DNA of 64,000 bases, taken from Chitinophagaceae bacterium (GTDB lineage: Bacteria > Bacteroidota > Bacteroidia > Chitinophagales > Chitinophagaceae). The stretch spans positions 62,001 to 126,000 of the forward strand of contig JAGXRG010000057.1 in NCBI GenBank assembly GCA_018335935.1, read 5' to 3'. The notes beneath the pieces were generated by a model. It was not told the DNA's origin and did no database searches. It worked only from the letters and a program-made list of their open reading frames with translations. Each line of letters begins with the position of its first letter. Positions within the stretch are counted from its first letter, which is position 1. Below, piece after piece: positions 17,568 through 28,111 of the stretch. A program made the translations under genes and the position numbers.

Positions 17568-18794
17568 TTAGTTGAAACGTATGGCTTTAACAGGCTCTAC
17601 TCGTTTTATTAAAATAGTTGGAAGTATTAAAGCAATAAAGCAAAGTAAAAAAGTTACACTAGCTATAATGGCAATTTGCCACCAAATAATTTCAACAGGT
17701 ACATAAGCAACATAATAATTCTGCTCATCTAATTTAAACCAATGTGTATATTGTTGTAACCAACACATGCCAATACCAGAAAGGGTTCCAATGCCTACAC
17801 CTACAAAAGAAATAATGGCAGCATAGTATAAAAATATTTTTTGAATACTTAGATTATTGGCTCCTAATGATTTTAAAATGCCTACCATTCTTACTCTTTC
17901 TAAAACTAAAATCAATAAACAAGTAATCAAATTAATAATAGCAACAATTGCCATTATAATAAATACAATATTTCTATTTGTGCCTTGAACATTTAACCAA
18001 TCGAAAATAGAAGGATAAACTTCTTTAATACTTCTGGCATCCCAAATAATGGGTAAACGAATATTATCTGCAATGGCTTGCATATTTTTATAATTGTTTA
18101 CAAAAACTTCGTACCCGCCAATTTGATGTTCATTCCAATTATTAATTCTTTGTATTAATCTAATATCTGTAATAGCAAACAGCTTATCATTCTCTTCAAT
18201 TCCCGTTTTATAAATACCCACTACAGTTAGTTTTCTATAAGTTGTAGATCCATCAGACGAATTAATAAATACAGCTTTAATAACATCCCCAAGTTTTAAC
18301 TGTAATTCGTTGGCAATATTGCTAGATAATACAACTTCTTTACTATAAAAACTGTCTGAAAAATTCAACCATCTGCCTTGCAACAAAAATGGTTTCATTT
18401 GAACACTATCATAAGATTGTTCTATTCCTTTAATTAAAACGCCTTCTAAATTTTTATTAAATTCTAATACTGCACTTTTGGTGGCAAAAGCATTAATGTG
18501 TGTAATGTTTGAATTAGATTTTAAAATGGTTTCAACCGTATCGCTTTTTAAAATTGCAGTTTCTTCGGCAACAGCAGATTTACCCAACTCGAAATGTTGA
18601 ACTCGAATATGGCCCCAAAAACTAAATATTTTTTGAGAAATAGTATTTTGAAAACCTGCTGCAAAAGCAGTAGCAATAATCATTACAGCCACACTAAGTG
18701 CTGTTGCAGCTATTGATAAACGAATGATAAAACGAGAAAAAGATTTCTGTTTATTAAAAGCAATTCGTTTAGATATAAAAAAAGAAAAGTTCAA
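17568..18794 (-). CDS. FtsX-like ABC permease (LolC/LolE type)
   Basis: This 408-residue inner-membrane protein has one N-terminal membrane helix (about 25-47), a large periplasmic domain (about 50-265) and three C-terminal membrane helices, the MacB/FtsX layout. The layout and length match LolC/LolE, which extract lipoproteins from the inner membrane with the LolD ATPase. The segment RVRMVGILKSLGANNLSIQK is the conserved cytoplasmic loop that contacts the ATPase. No LolD gene is adjacent. It follows the RDD gene by 32 bases on the same strand. Confidence 0.85.
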   Translation of the reverse strand: MNFSFFISKRIAFNKQKSFSRFIIRLSIAATALSVAVMIIATAFAAGFQNTISQKIFSFWGHIRVQHFELGKSAVAEETAILKSDTVETILKSNSNITHINAFATKSAVLEFNKNLEGVLIKGIEQSYDSVQMKPFLLQGRWLNFSDSFYSKEVVLSSNIANELQLKLGDVIKAVFINSSDGSTTYRKLTVVGIYKTGIEENDKLFAITDIRLIQRINNWNEHQIGGYEVFVNNYKNMQAIADNIRLPIIWDARSIKEVYPSIFDWLNVQGTNRNIVFIIMAIVAIINLITCLLILVLERVRMVGILKSLGANNLSIQKIFLYYAAIISFVGVGIGTLSGIGMCWLQQYTHWFKLDEQNYYVAYVPVEIIWWQIAIIASVTFLLCFIALILPTILIKRVEPVKAIRFN

Positions 18795-18826
18795 AAAAAA
18801 TATTCTTGTTAAATGAAGTAAGCAAA

Positions 18827-19225
18827 TTAATCTATTTCAACTACATTGGTTTTACTTAAATAATCGTGTAGAGTTTTATCTAAAAATGGAATAAAAAACA
18901 TATCAATAATAGTTAATCTTACAGCACTTCTAATGAGTACTTGAAATACATTTGGTCTTTTACCCTCTTTATTTACAACTTTACTATAACTTAAAAATTT
19001 ACCACAGGTTCTTGCAAAAATTATTTCCATAATAGTATAGTAAACAAAAAGTACAAAAAAGAAGATGGTACCAAAATTGTAATAGTAATTAAACTTAACA
19101 CCAGCTATTTTGTATTGTTGTGCATACCATTGGTTTAGTTTTGATAATGCATAACTAATAATAAAAATAACTATAGTATCTACCAGAAAATTTAAAATTC
19201 TTGTTCCTATGCCAACTGTTTTCAT
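18827..19225 (-). CDS. RDD family membrane protein
   Basis: This 132-residue protein has about three hydrophobic segments and the RDD family pattern: an opening basic-Asp pair (RILNFLVDTIVIF, with the Arg-Asp spacing of the family) and a conserved CGKFLSYSKVVNKEGKRP segment before the last helices. RDD proteins are small inner-membrane proteins of mostly unknown function, some acting as cation antiporters. It starts 9 bases after the end of the PorU2-like gene and precedes the LolC/E-like permease, so the three may share one transcript. Confidence 0.8.
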   Translation of the reverse strand: MKTVGIGTRILNFLVDTIVIFIISYALSKLNQWYAQQYKIAGVKFNYYYNFGTIFFFVLFVYYTIMEIIFARTCGKFLSYSKVVNKEGKRPNVFQVLIRSAVRLTIIDMFFIPFLDKTLHDYLSKTNVVEID

Positions 19226-19234
19226 ATTGCAAAC

Positions 19235-22200
19235 TTACCTCATCAAATACATTTTACCATAACCAGATTTAAAGTATTTATCAGTATCTACTTGATAGCC
19301 TTGTGCATCTGTTACATTCCATTTTTCTAAACTATTTCCATCAAGATTTGTAATTACTCTATATAAATACACTCCATTACCTAAAGCTTGACCATACATA
19401 TCAGTTCCATCCCATTTATATTCAGTAATGTTTCTTCCAATGTGTATTGGACCCAACTCTAATTGATTAATCTCTTTTACAACCTTACCAGTAACTGTTA
19501 ATATTTGGATTCTGATGTTTTGAGGTAAACGTGAACCTGTAAGTGTAAACACAAATGCTGTTGAGGTAGTAAATGGATTTGGATAATTAAATAAATTACT
19601 AATCATGGGTTTATTATAAACACTAAACAAAACCCTATATTGATTAGGGCCAGCATTATTATTACTTTTGTCTTTTGCTCTAACCAATAACTCATAATTA
19701 CCATCATCTAATAAAGTTGGATTAAAATCAACCATGGCTGTATTATCTCCAGAACTTACATTGGCTGGAATAAATTGTAAAGTATCTGTACCATATTTAT
19801 ATTGTCTTAATCTTCCATTAGGGAATTTTAATTGTACTGTTATTAAAGAGGTATCATTTAAAGCTAAATATTTAGATTCATCTTTTAATGCCACTCGAAT
19901 TCTAGGTTTACTACTTACAATATCTCCATTTAAAATGTGCACTCCATCGAAAGTGACATCTAATAAAGGATTTTTGTCATCTCCAAAAACGTAGAAATTT
20001 TTGTAGGCGAAATTGTTGTACAAATATTGTTCTTGAGGAGTATTGGTTGGATTTACATTAATATAAAAACTATTTTTTCCAACTAAATTATCAGTTGCAA
20101 CTGATGTAGAAATGGTAGCAGTATCGCCCGAATTTAGTTTTTTAATTTTTGGTAAGATGATATTCTGAGTAGTATTGTTATTATCTGTAATTTGAAGTCT
20201 AACACTTAAACTATCTGCATAAGCTACATCACTGATGTTCTTAAAACTAATTGAAATGTTTTGTGGTTCTCCTTTTTCTAAACTATCCTTAAATGAAAAT
20301 TTAATATTAGGTGCCAAAGCTCCTTCAGGTAAAGCATCTGCTAATAATCTCCAATAACGTAATTGATAAGCAGAAAGATTTACAGTATCTTTTAATTGAA
20401 TTAACAATTTAATATAAGGATAAGTAGCTGCATTAATACTACTGATATCGTTTGTGGTTTGTAACTCTGCATAAGTTTGCAAGGTATCAGAACTGTTATC
20501 ATTCTTAACACCAATTAATTTTAAACTTACAATATCTTGCAAATCGTTTCGAGTGCCTGCCCAATTGAAATTATACCATTTTTGAGCTGGTCCTAATTTA
20601 GGAGAAACCATCAAACCATTATTCAGCTTGGTTTTCACGCTAACCCTCATGGTTAAAAAATCGTATTGATCTTGTGAGAACTGAGAAACTGGTGTAAATG
20701 TGTTATTATTTTTTTGATACACAAAAGCGAATGATCTCATTCTATTGAACGAATCCAAATCATTAAATCCAGCATTTTTTAAACGATGATATAAACTGTT
20801 GCCCAAACCATAAACACCCTCATCTTGTTTCCAGGTATTTGCATATGTAGGGGCTGGCCAATAAGGATCATCAATAATAATAGATCTTACAACAACATAA
20901 GCACCATTAGGAATAATATTATCCATAAAGTCCATGGCTTTTTTTCTACTATTAATATCGGTAGTATTAAAAGCAAAATCATATTCTTTTCCTGGGGTAC
21001 ATCCTGAGGTATATTCTAAACTTCCATGCTGACCTGGTTGGCCAGAGCTATTATTATACATACCTTCTAATGTTGAAGGATTATAAACAGTAAAAGTAAG
21101 ATTAGAACCTCGCCAACAAATACCTTGTGTTTTAGGGTTTAAAGCATCATTAATGGCAATTGAATATGCACCATCAGCTTGTCCACCATAAGGGAATACA
21201 GCATTTCGAATAGTTAAGGTTTGATTGATGATTGGAAAATCAATTTTTCTACTTGTACTATCTGGTAATAAATTATTAAAACTATTATCAATGTTTTGGA
21301 AGAAATGAGATTGATTGAACCCTCCTTTGTTTGCATTTTGCAAATACACGAAGCTACTTGTATTCCATCTATAATTACCAGAACTTGGTACAGGTGCAAC
21401 ACGCCAATAATATACAGTACTATCTGTGAAAGTAAATCCTGGATCAAACTCTAATAAACCACCTATTGATGAAATTGTTTTTATTTTTTTGAAAGAAGAA
21501 TTGAATAAAGCAGTAGTATCAATTTCCATTGAATATTGTTTCACACTACTAAAAGCATTAGCTGTTGAAGCAGCAAGTTTAATTTGTGCTTTATTTACAA
21601 TTGCATATTGATAAGGATAAACAGGCTTTAACTCATCTTCAAAAATTACAAAGTTTTTTGTAATGCTATTATTGTTTTCACTTAATTCATCATATTTATT
21701 ATCACTATCAATAATTATAGTAATACTGTTATTTCCTTTGTCTCTTAAAGCATCAATTGGTATTACCAACACCACAGAATCTTTATATCGAACAGAAACT
21801 ATTCTCTTATTAAAAATATCTTCTGTTGCTCCACTTGGATATTGTCTTCTAACAAAAACCCTTACAGAATCACCAATAGCTTTTCCAATATTATGTATAT
21901 AGGCTTTGTAAGTAAAATTATTATCAGCAACAGAAATAAAATTCGGATTCACAGAAACCTGTTCATCTTCAATAACAAAGTCTGGTTTCGTTGAAGCATA
22001 AATCTTTACAGCAGGATCTCCATGTAAAATAAATTGTTCACCATGAATTCTACCAAAAAAATCATTAAATGTTGCTGATGCTTTTAATTGTGCCAAAGCA
22101 CCAAACATATTTTCACTTACGGGTTGATTGTATCCATTTTTTGCTAAGGATTTGTAAAATCCTGTAGAATAAAAATCTAAATAAGTAGTTAATCCAAAAT

Positions 22201-24322
22201 GTGTTGCTGCTATAAAACCAATACTGCCTTTGTTTTTAGCCAAAATCCATCTTTCAGATAGATTAGTAATAGTAGAAAACCTAAGTTCATCAAAATCAAA
22301 AACATTATTTGCTGTACATCCATTCACTAAAAATAATGGGTACTTGCCTTGATTACTATAATCATTTGGCTCGTTTAAATTATATGCTAAACCAGAAGCT
22401 GATGAGTGACCAAAATAAGATACCAATCCAATTCCTCTAGCAAATAAATTTATTTGATCTGTATAAGTAATAGGACTTGTTTCGCTACCAGTAGTTTTAT
22501 TAAAATTGGTTACAGTGCCTCCAAATAATGTGTCTTTAATTATATTTTCATAATTCTTTAAATAATAAGTGAACAAATTATTTTCACCATCGTTTTTACC
22601 ACCTGCAACATGCATTAAGTTTTTCATCCATGCTTTATTTGTAATAGTTTGATTAGTGCTAGTTCCTTGCAACTCATACTGTTTTACTTTGTCTAAATAA
22701 TCTAAAACTTCTTGTGAATTGATTGCAGATAATCTTCCACAACCCAATAATGGGGAAGGTTCTGTGTTATCTGGAGAAACCAACATTGGGTCAGAAGCTG
22801 GCCACCCAAAAGTCGGTACCAAATTTTCTAATTCAATATTTGGATTGCTTTCGTTAAATCTATACTGATCGTAAGTAACTCCTTTACCAATAAAAAAAAC
22901 TTGTTTGGGTTTTACTGCAAATGCAGTGCTTGCATATTTAAAGAAATTACGAACACTAATGGGGTGTTTTTTAATTCCAAAAGCAAACTGATCCACTAAC
23001 TCATCTGCATCAACAAATTTTGCATTGTAACCACCGCCAATGGCACTATTTCTATACAATCTATATTGTTCTATTGCATTTGCACCAGTTGTTAATCTTT
23101 TATTTGAAACAATAATATAATCGCCTTGATTGGCAGTTAGAGCATAATTTATAAATGTTTTTGAACTAAGATTATTTACTACATTAATATTTGAACTTTG
23201 TCTGCTTACCAACACAAAATCTCTAGTTGAAGTTGAAGCTGGCAAGGCAAAACGAATTGTTCCTGCTAATACAGTATCACCATTGTAAAATTTTAAATTA
23301 GTGATATCATATAAAACTGGAATATTGGCACCTCTATTAAAATTAGAAATCTGTAAAAAATTACCTGATGAAGTGGCTGGTAATTGAAATTCAAAGTTTG
23401 AAGCACCATCAAAATTAAATTGTCGTGGATATTGCAATTCAATAAAACTTGCAATAACCCTATCAAAAACATCTGTAGTGACTATTTCAATTGCAGCAGT
23501 ATCTGTTGTGCCATTAAAAATAGTGAGTGGTATATTATTGTTAGTTTGAATAGCAGAAGAAAATCCACTATATAAGTTATCAAATACAACTGTACTATTT
23601 AGCCTTGCTCTAATATTTCTGGTTTTTGAAGAGTTGCCAGCTAATCCTGCCGAAAATGTAGCTACTGGTCCTGAGGAATAAACATATAAATTCTTCAATG
23701 GAACTTTGAATGCTCCAGTTGATAAATTAATATCTGCAGTTGATAAAAATTCGCAAACATCATAAGTTGAAGAATACACATCTTCACCAACATTTAATGC
23801 ATAACCTCTATTAGCCCTTGCTTTAAAATTAAAACGAAGCTTGTGCGTAAAATAATTTTCAGCAGGTAATGTGTTTCCAGCTACATTATTTATAGCATTA
23901 ATAAATCTAAGATTGTTACTTACATTAGTATTGGTGGTTAAAAAATAAACTGAAGTATCAGTCTGTAAACTTAATTTATCTGATAGCTGATGTGCTTGAT
24001 TTCTGTAAAGAAGTTTATCCAACTTTCCATCATTCATTTCTCCCCAAAATTCAATAAAATCTTGTGCTGCCATAATGCCTGTAGAAATACTTGTATTAAG
24101 TGGCACTTGAATACCATTACGCCAAAGCTGAAATTGTTCAATAGGTGTTGATGCAAGTCCTAACCCTGCAAGGACAGTTTGATTAATTCTATATAAACCT
24201 GTGCTACCTACTTTAAATTTATAATAGGTTTTATTATAATCAATCCATTCGTTGTTATAGGATTGAGCATAAACATTGTTACAAAAAAGCAACAGCACAA
24301 TAATCCTCAAAATTGACTTCAT
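19235..24322 (-). CDS. PorU2-like type IX secretion C25 cysteine protease
   Basis: This 1695-residue surface protein begins with a signal peptide (residues 1-19, ending VYAQ) and holds a gingipain-type C25 peptidase domain at roughly 420-790. The catalytic pair is visible: His639 in YFGHSSASG and Cys669 in VNGCTANN. After several extracellular beta domains the C-terminus carries NYPNPF and GNGVYLYRV, the pattern of a FlgD-like or type IX sorting domain. PorU cleaves the sorting domains of type IX cargo and attaches the cargo to the cell surface. This protein is several hundred residues longer than classical PorU and fits the second family usually called PorU2. No other type IX component is next to it. 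Confidence 0.85.
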   Translation of the reverse strand: MKSILRIIVLLLFCNNVYAQSYNNEWIDYNKTYYKFKVGSTGLYRINQTVLAGLGLASTPIEQFQLWRNGIQVPLNTSISTGIMAAQDFIEFWGEMNDGKLDKLLYRNQAHQLSDKLSLQTDTSVYFLTTNTNVSNNLRFINAINNVAGNTLPAENYFTHKLRFNFKARANRGYALNVGEDVYSSTYDVCEFLSTADINLSTGAFKVPLKNLYVYSSGPVATFSAGLAGNSSKTRNIRARLNSTVVFDNLYSGFSSAIQTNNNIPLTIFNGTTDTAAIEIVTTDVFDRVIASFIELQYPRQFNFDGASNFEFQLPATSSGNFLQISNFNRGANIPVLYDITNLKFYNGDTVLAGTIRFALPASTSTRDFVLVSRQSSNINVVNNLSSKTFINYALTANQGDYIIVSNKRLTTGANAIEQYRLYRNSAIGGGYNAKFVDADELVDQFAFGIKKHPISVRNFFKYASTAFAVKPKQVFFIGKGVTYDQYRFNESNPNIELENLVPTFGWPASDPMLVSPDNTEPSPLLGCGRLSAINSQEVLDYLDKVKQYELQGTSTNQTITNKAWMKNLMHVAGGKNDGENNLFTYYLKNYENIIKDTLFGGTVTNFNKTTGSETSPITYTDQINLFARGIGLVSYFGHSSASGLAYNLNEPNDYSNQGKYPLFLVNGCTANNVFDFDELRFSTITNLSERWILAKNKGSIGFIAATHFGLTTYLDFYSTGFYKSLAKNGYNQPVSENMFGALAQLKASATFNDFFGRIHGEQFILHGDPAVKIYASTKPDFVIEDEQVSVNPNFISVADNNFTYKAYIHNIGKAIGDSVRVFVRRQYPSGATEDIFNKRIVSVRYKDSVVLVIPIDALRDKGNNSITIIIDSDNKYDELSENNNSITKNFVIFEDELKPVYPYQYAIVNKAQIKLAASTANAFSSVKQYSMEIDTTALFNSSFKKIKTISSIGGLLEFDPGFTFTDSTVYYWRVAPVPSSGNYRWNTSSFVYLQNANKGGFNQSHFFQNIDNSFNNLLPDSTSRKIDFPIINQTLTIRNAVFPYGGQADGAYSIAINDALNPKTQGICWRGSNLTFTVYNPSTLEGMYNNSSGQPGQHGSLEYTSGCTPGKEYDFAFNTTDINSRKKAMDFMDNIIPNGAYVVVRSIIIDDPYWPAPTYANTWKQDEGVYGLGNSLYHRLKNAGFNDLDSFNRMRSFAFVYQKNNNTFTPVSQFSQDQYDFLTMRVSVKTKLNNGLMVSPKLGPAQKWYNFNWAGTRNDLQDIVSLKLIGVKNDNSSDTLQTYAELQTTNDISSINAATYPYIKLLIQLKDTVNLSAYQLRYWRLLADALPEGALAPNIKFSFKDSLEKGEPQNISISFKNISDVAYADSLSVRLQITDNNNTTQNIILPKIKKLNSGDTATISTSVATDNLVGKNSFYINVNPTNTPQEQYLYNNFAYKNFYVFGDDKNPLLDVTFDGVHILNGDIVSSKPRIRVALKDESKYLALNDTSLITVQLKFPNGRLRQYKYGTDTLQFIPANVSSGDNTAMVDFNPTLLDDGNYELLVRAKDKSNNNAGPNQYRVLFSVYNKPMISNLFNYPNPFTTSTAFVFTLTGSRLPQNIRIQILTVTGKVVKEINQLELGPIHIGRNITEYKWDGTDMYGQALGNGVYLYRVITNLDGNSLEKWNVTDAQGYQVDTDKYFKSGYGKMYLMR

Positions 24323-24433
24323 CTACTTTAAATAATTTTAGTAAAAATAGCTTTATTTTCTCTTCAGTGTTAGTGGGTTTATTAGTACTATTTGGATATG
24401 AAAAAAATAATATCGCAAAGACTGATGGTAAAT

Positions 24434-26020
24434 TTAATGAATAAACATCTTCTGTTTCATTTTTTCATCATGACTATAAATATCGTTTCTGAAATTTAAC
24501 ATTCCATACTTATCTACCCAAGATGTAAAATAAACTATAAATACTGGAACAGATTTTGGCAATGAAACCCATTTTTCTTTAGGCAAATTCATTAAACTAT
24601 CAATTGTTGCATCAGTATAAGTACTATCATTTCTTAAAAGATAACTTGCAAATTTTTTGGGCTCACTTAACCTAATACAACCATGACTTAGGCTTCTGTT
24701 TGTTGCTGAAAAATAATTTTTATTGGGTGTATCATGAAAATAAATTTCATAACTATTGGGAAATAAAAACTTAACTAACCCCAAAGCATTTGTTGGACCA
24801 GCTTTTTGGCGAATCATTGGTATTCCGTTAGAAATACCATATTGCTCCATATTATTCTTTTCTAAATAGTTTTTATCTTTTTTAATACTTGGTAAAATTT
24901 CATTCTTAACAATATTCGTTGGTATAATCCAGTACGGACTAAACACTATATATTTTAAATTACCATTAAAAATAACTGTAGATGTTGCAGATTTGCCAAC
25001 AATCACATTCATATCCCAAACATTTACTGCACTATCAAAAACATGTAATTTAAACTCTGGAATATTTACTAAAAAGTAATTACTATCTTTTTCTTGAGGC
25101 AACCATCTTGCCCTCTCGAGATTTATTAAAATGTTTTCAACAAGAACATGAATAGGTGTATTTAATTTATCAATAAAAATTTTATTGATATTGGATGTAA
25201 CGCTTAATCCATAACGATTTTGGAATTGCTGAACAGCTTTTAACAAACTAGAATCAAAAAGATTGGTACTATCATTAACAGCTAAATCTCCTAACAAATT
25301 CAATCTATTTTTAATGCTTGATACTATGGTAGATGAATCACCAAATGATATAATTTTTTTATGGAGTACAATACTATCAGTTGGATATTGTTGTTGAATT
25401 TTGTAATAATAATAAAGTCTTTCCTCAAGCTTATGATATTGAGAATTAAAAGGCACATAAAGTTTAGGATCTTTGGCTTTATGGGTAAGCACAGTATCTA
25501 ATAAACTAGCAACATTTATTTTTTTAGTTGGTATAAACCAACCTAATTCAGCAGCATCTAAATCTATACCTTTATACACTTTTTCTGCATATTGAAAAAA
25601 TTGGCCAGTAAGTAATAACTCTGTTTTTAGTAAATCTTTTTTAAAAAAGTGGTTGCTCTTTTTATTATTAAAGTTTTTATAATGTTGAGCTAGGACTGGG
25701 TTAAAAAAATTACTATCCTTAAGTTCTGTAGCAGTAATGTTTAATAAATTATAAAAATGATGTGCTTGTTCTGAAAGTCCTGCTGAATCGAACCAAGCAT
25801 ACTCATAATTTCTTTGCTTGTAAAAATTAGAAAACTGGTCTTGAAATTTTAATAAATTAGAGTCTGATGATAAAAAATGAGTAAGTTGAATACTATCGAA
25901 AAATAAATTATTATACGAAGTTTCTTGTGTAATAGTGGTATCTCTCTCCACCAGCTTTGCCCTTTTTTGTTGGCAAGACATAAAAAGAATGATGAATAAT
26001 AATATTCTAGTATTTTTCAT
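24434..26020 (-). CDS. L,D-transpeptidase (YcbB/LdtD family), probable lipoprotein
   Basis: This 528-residue envelope enzyme forms 3-3 crosslinks in peptidoglycan or attaches proteins to it. The N-terminus looks like a lipoprotein signal with a Cys after IILFMS near residue 16. A peptidoglycan-binding domain 1 lies around 225-285 (NRLNLLGDL to LLKAVQQFQNRYGL). The YkuD catalytic domain follows, with the motif HGCIRLSEP, giving His446 and Cys448. Length and domain order match YcbB. It is the gene after tmk on the same strand, 14 bases apart. Confidence 0.92.
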   Translation of the reverse strand: MKNTRILLFIILFMSCQQKRAKLVERDTTITQETSYNNLFFDSIQLTHFLSSDSNLLKFQDQFSNFYKQRNYEYAWFDSAGLSEQAHHFYNLLNITATELKDSNFFNPVLAQHYKNFNNKKSNHFFKKDLLKTELLLTGQFFQYAEKVYKGIDLDAAELGWFIPTKKINVASLLDTVLTHKAKDPKLYVPFNSQYHKLEERLYYYYKIQQQYPTDSIVLHKKIISFGDSSTIVSSIKNRLNLLGDLAVNDSTNLFDSSLLKAVQQFQNRYGLSVTSNINKIFIDKLNTPIHVLVENILINLERARWLPQEKDSNYFLVNIPEFKLHVFDSAVNVWDMNVIVGKSATSTVIFNGNLKYIVFSPYWIIPTNIVKNEILPSIKKDKNYLEKNNMEQYGISNGIPMIRQKAGPTNALGLVKFLFPNSYEIYFHDTPNKNYFSATNRSLSHGCIRLSEPKKFASYLLRNDSTYTDATIDSLMNLPKEKWVSLPKSVPVFIVYFTSWVDKYGMLNFRNDIYSHDEKMKQKMFIH

Positions 26021-26034
26021 AGTTTAGAGAATAA

Positions 26035-26655
26035 TTATTGAATCTTTTGTATGTTTTCCCAAACATCTTCAGCAATTAAATCTTCATTTCCTTCTCCGTT
26101 AATGATACAAACTTTCTCTTTATCATTTAATTTTTCAAATGCTTCAAAATAGAGCTGTTGTACTTTTTTTAAATTATCCAATGTTTCATACATTTCAATA
26201 TTCTCTCTTCCTTTATTAATTCTATGCATACTTTCTTCAGGAGAAATATCAATAAAAATGTTTAAATCTGGACGTAGTAATTCTGCACTTAAGGCATTGG
26301 CTTGTATAACCCAATCCATATCCATATGTGCCCCATGATAGGCATATGATGAAAAATAATATCTATCAGTAATAACAGTATAGCCTTCTTCTAGTTTTTT
26401 TAAAATACCATAGTTACTATTGAGTAAATGATCTAATCTATCGGCAACAAAAAGACCTGCAATAGTTCTATGATCGCCCTCCATTTTATGACTAAATATT
26501 TTTCTAATTAAAACACCAATAGCACTATCTGTAGGCTCAAAAGTGCAATAAACCTTATGCCCTTGTTTTTCAAGTTTTTGGGCTAATAATTTTACCTGAG
26601 TGCTTTTACCACTTCCATCAATTCCTTCAAATGCAATAAACAAATTCTTCTTCAT
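26035..26655 (-). CDS. tmk: Thymidylate kinase
   Basis: Thymidylate kinase phosphorylates dTMP to dTDP with ATP, a step essential for DNA synthesis. The 206-residue protein is of normal length. The P-loop is at residues 10-19 (EGIDGSGKST), the DRY motif is in ITDRYYFSSYAYHGA near residue 95, and RINKGRENIEMYE forms the LID region. It is followed by the L,D-transpeptidase gene 14 bases downstream and is divergent from the OsmC gene. Confidence 0.96.
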   Translation of the reverse strand: MKKNLFIAFEGIDGSGKSTQVKLLAQKLEKQGHKVYCTFEPTDSAIGVLIRKIFSHKMEGDHRTIAGLFVADRLDHLLNSNYGILKKLEEGYTVITDRYYFSSYAYHGAHMDMDWVIQANALSAELLRPDLNIFIDISPEESMHRINKGRENIEMYETLDNLKKVQQLYFEAFEKLNDKEKVCIINGEGNEDLIAEDVWENIQKIQ

Positions 26656-26739
26656 GAATATCTTTTCTCGGTCAAATATATGTTAATGTGGTTTTGAAAT
26701 AATTGATGGGTAGTATTATTACGAATTTATAAATTACTC

Positions 26740-26747
26740 TATATTCG
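26740..26747 (+). promoter_or_regulatory. Probable -7 element of the OsmC gene
   Basis: TATATTCG, the one-mismatch -7 form seen before other genes here, lies 17 bases before the OsmC start codon in the divergent gap from tmk. A TTG box at the right distance was not found. Confidence 0.35.
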
Positions 26748-26764
26748 TAATTAAATTTTTAGTT

Positions 26765-27175
26765 ATGATAAGAACAGCAAATGCAAAATGGAATGGAACA
26801 GGAAAAGAAGGTAATGGTCAATTATCTACCCAATCAACTGTATTAAATAATGCACAATACTCTTTTAATACTCGCTTTGCCGATGGCATAGGAACCAATC
26901 CAGAAGAATTAATTGCAGCAGCACATGCAGGTTGTTTTTCTATGAAATTAAGTTTTGTATTAAATGCAGCTGGTTTTACAGCAGATACAATTGAAACTAA
27001 ATGCGAAGTAGAGTTTAAAGACGGAGCTGTTATTAAGTCTCATTTAATAGTTGCTGCAACAGTACCTAGTATTGATAATGAAAGATTTCAAGAATGTGTT
27101 AAAGAAGCAGAGGCTAATTGCCCTATCAGTAAATTATTAAATACAGCTATTTCATCTGAAGCCGTTTTAAATTAG
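26765..27175 (+). CDS. OsmC family peroxiredoxin-like protein
   Basis: This 136-residue protein fits the OsmC/Ohr family, small dimeric cytoplasmic enzymes that reduce organic hydroperoxides with two cysteines. Both redox cysteines are in place: Cys57 in AHAGCFSMKL and Cys119 in ANCPISKLL. The GTNPEELIAAAHA segment is typical of OsmC rather than Ohr. It is followed after 3 bases by an outer-membrane protein gene, so the two are probably one operon. Confidence 0.92.
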   Translation: MIRTANAKWNGTGKEGNGQLSTQSTVLNNAQYSFNTRFADGIGTNPEELIAAAHAGCFSMKLSFVLNAAGFTADTIETKCEVEFKDGAVIKSHLIVAATVPSIDNERFQECVKEAEANCPISKLLNTAISSEAVLN

Positions 27176-27178
27176 TAT

Positions 27179-28111
27179 ATGCTTAAAGCCAAATTGGGTT
27201 TACGGGTAATACAGTTTTGTTTTTTATTTATTGTGGTATCGGGCTTTGCTCAAAAAAAAGATACTATTGATTATAGCTTTTTAGATTCGATAAATATTGA
27301 TGAATTATTAAAATTTAAAGAGGAGAAATCTTACTTTAAATTTCAAACAAGCTATTTAACCAATGCTGTTTGGGCAGGAAGAAAAGATACAGCTGCATTA
27401 CCCTATTTAACACCTTCTATTGAATACAACCATAAATCTGGCTTTTATATTGGTGCTAGTATTTCTTATTTGGCTAACAATAATTCGAGGATTGATTTAT
27501 GGAGTTTGGATGCAGGCTATAGTTTTGATATTATTAAAAAACTCAATGCTAGTTTTTACATCAATAAGCCCTTTTATAATTCAAATAGTAGAAACGTTCA
27601 GAGTGATGTGAGTTTTTATACTGGTGGAACTCTGACTTTTGAAAATAATATTTTAAATGTTTCTGCTACAGGTAATGTAATGTTTGGGAGCGAAAGTGAT
27701 TTTAATTTAATTCTCAGTTTAGATCATCAATTTAATTGGTCAGGAAAAGGAGATGTAAACTGGACCATAGCCCCTGTATTAAACACCTATTTAGGCAGTG
27801 TAGGTTATTATCAGAATTATAGATTTAAAAGAGTAAACCCAAGAAATAACTTACCCCAAACCGTAAATGTAACTATTAGCTCTCCTAATAAATTTCAAAT
27901 TTTATCGTACGAGTTTTCATTGCCCACTTATTTCGACAAAACAAAATGGGGTATTTTTCTTAATCCAACTTTTGCCATACCAGTTAATCCTGTTATCACT
28001 ACATATAGAGTAACGGGTCCTAATGGAGGTGTTATTATACCAGAATCAAAAATTACTGAGCAAATTTCTAATACATTGTATGCCGAGTTTGGCGTTTATT
28101 TTAAGTTTTAA
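27179..28111 (+). CDS. Predicted outer-membrane beta-barrel protein, unknown function
   Basis: This 310-residue protein has a signal peptide (about residues 1-24, ending GFAQ) and then alternating polar and aromatic beta strands with a terminal aromatic residue (YFKF), which suggest an outer-membrane beta-barrel. It does not match a family I can name. The mature N-terminus has the segment IDYSFLDSINIDELLKFKEE, which may be a short periplasmic or plug-like helix. It starts 3 bases after the OsmC gene. Its stop shares TTAA with the opposing DinB-like gene. Confidence 0.7.
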   Translation: MLKAKLGLRVIQFCFLFIVVSGFAQKKDTIDYSFLDSINIDELLKFKEEKSYFKFQTSYLTNAVWAGRKDTAALPYLTPSIEYNHKSGFYIGASISYLANNNSRIDLWSLDAGYSFDIIKKLNASFYINKPFYNSNSRNVQSDVSFYTGGTLTFENNILNVSATGNVMFGSESDFNLILSLDHQFNWSGKGDVNWTIAPVLNTYLGSVGYYQNYRFKRVNPRNNLPQTVNVTISSPNKFQILSYEFSLPTYFDKTKWGIFLNPTFAIPVNPVITTYRVTGPNGGVIIPESKITEQISNTLYAEFGVYFKF

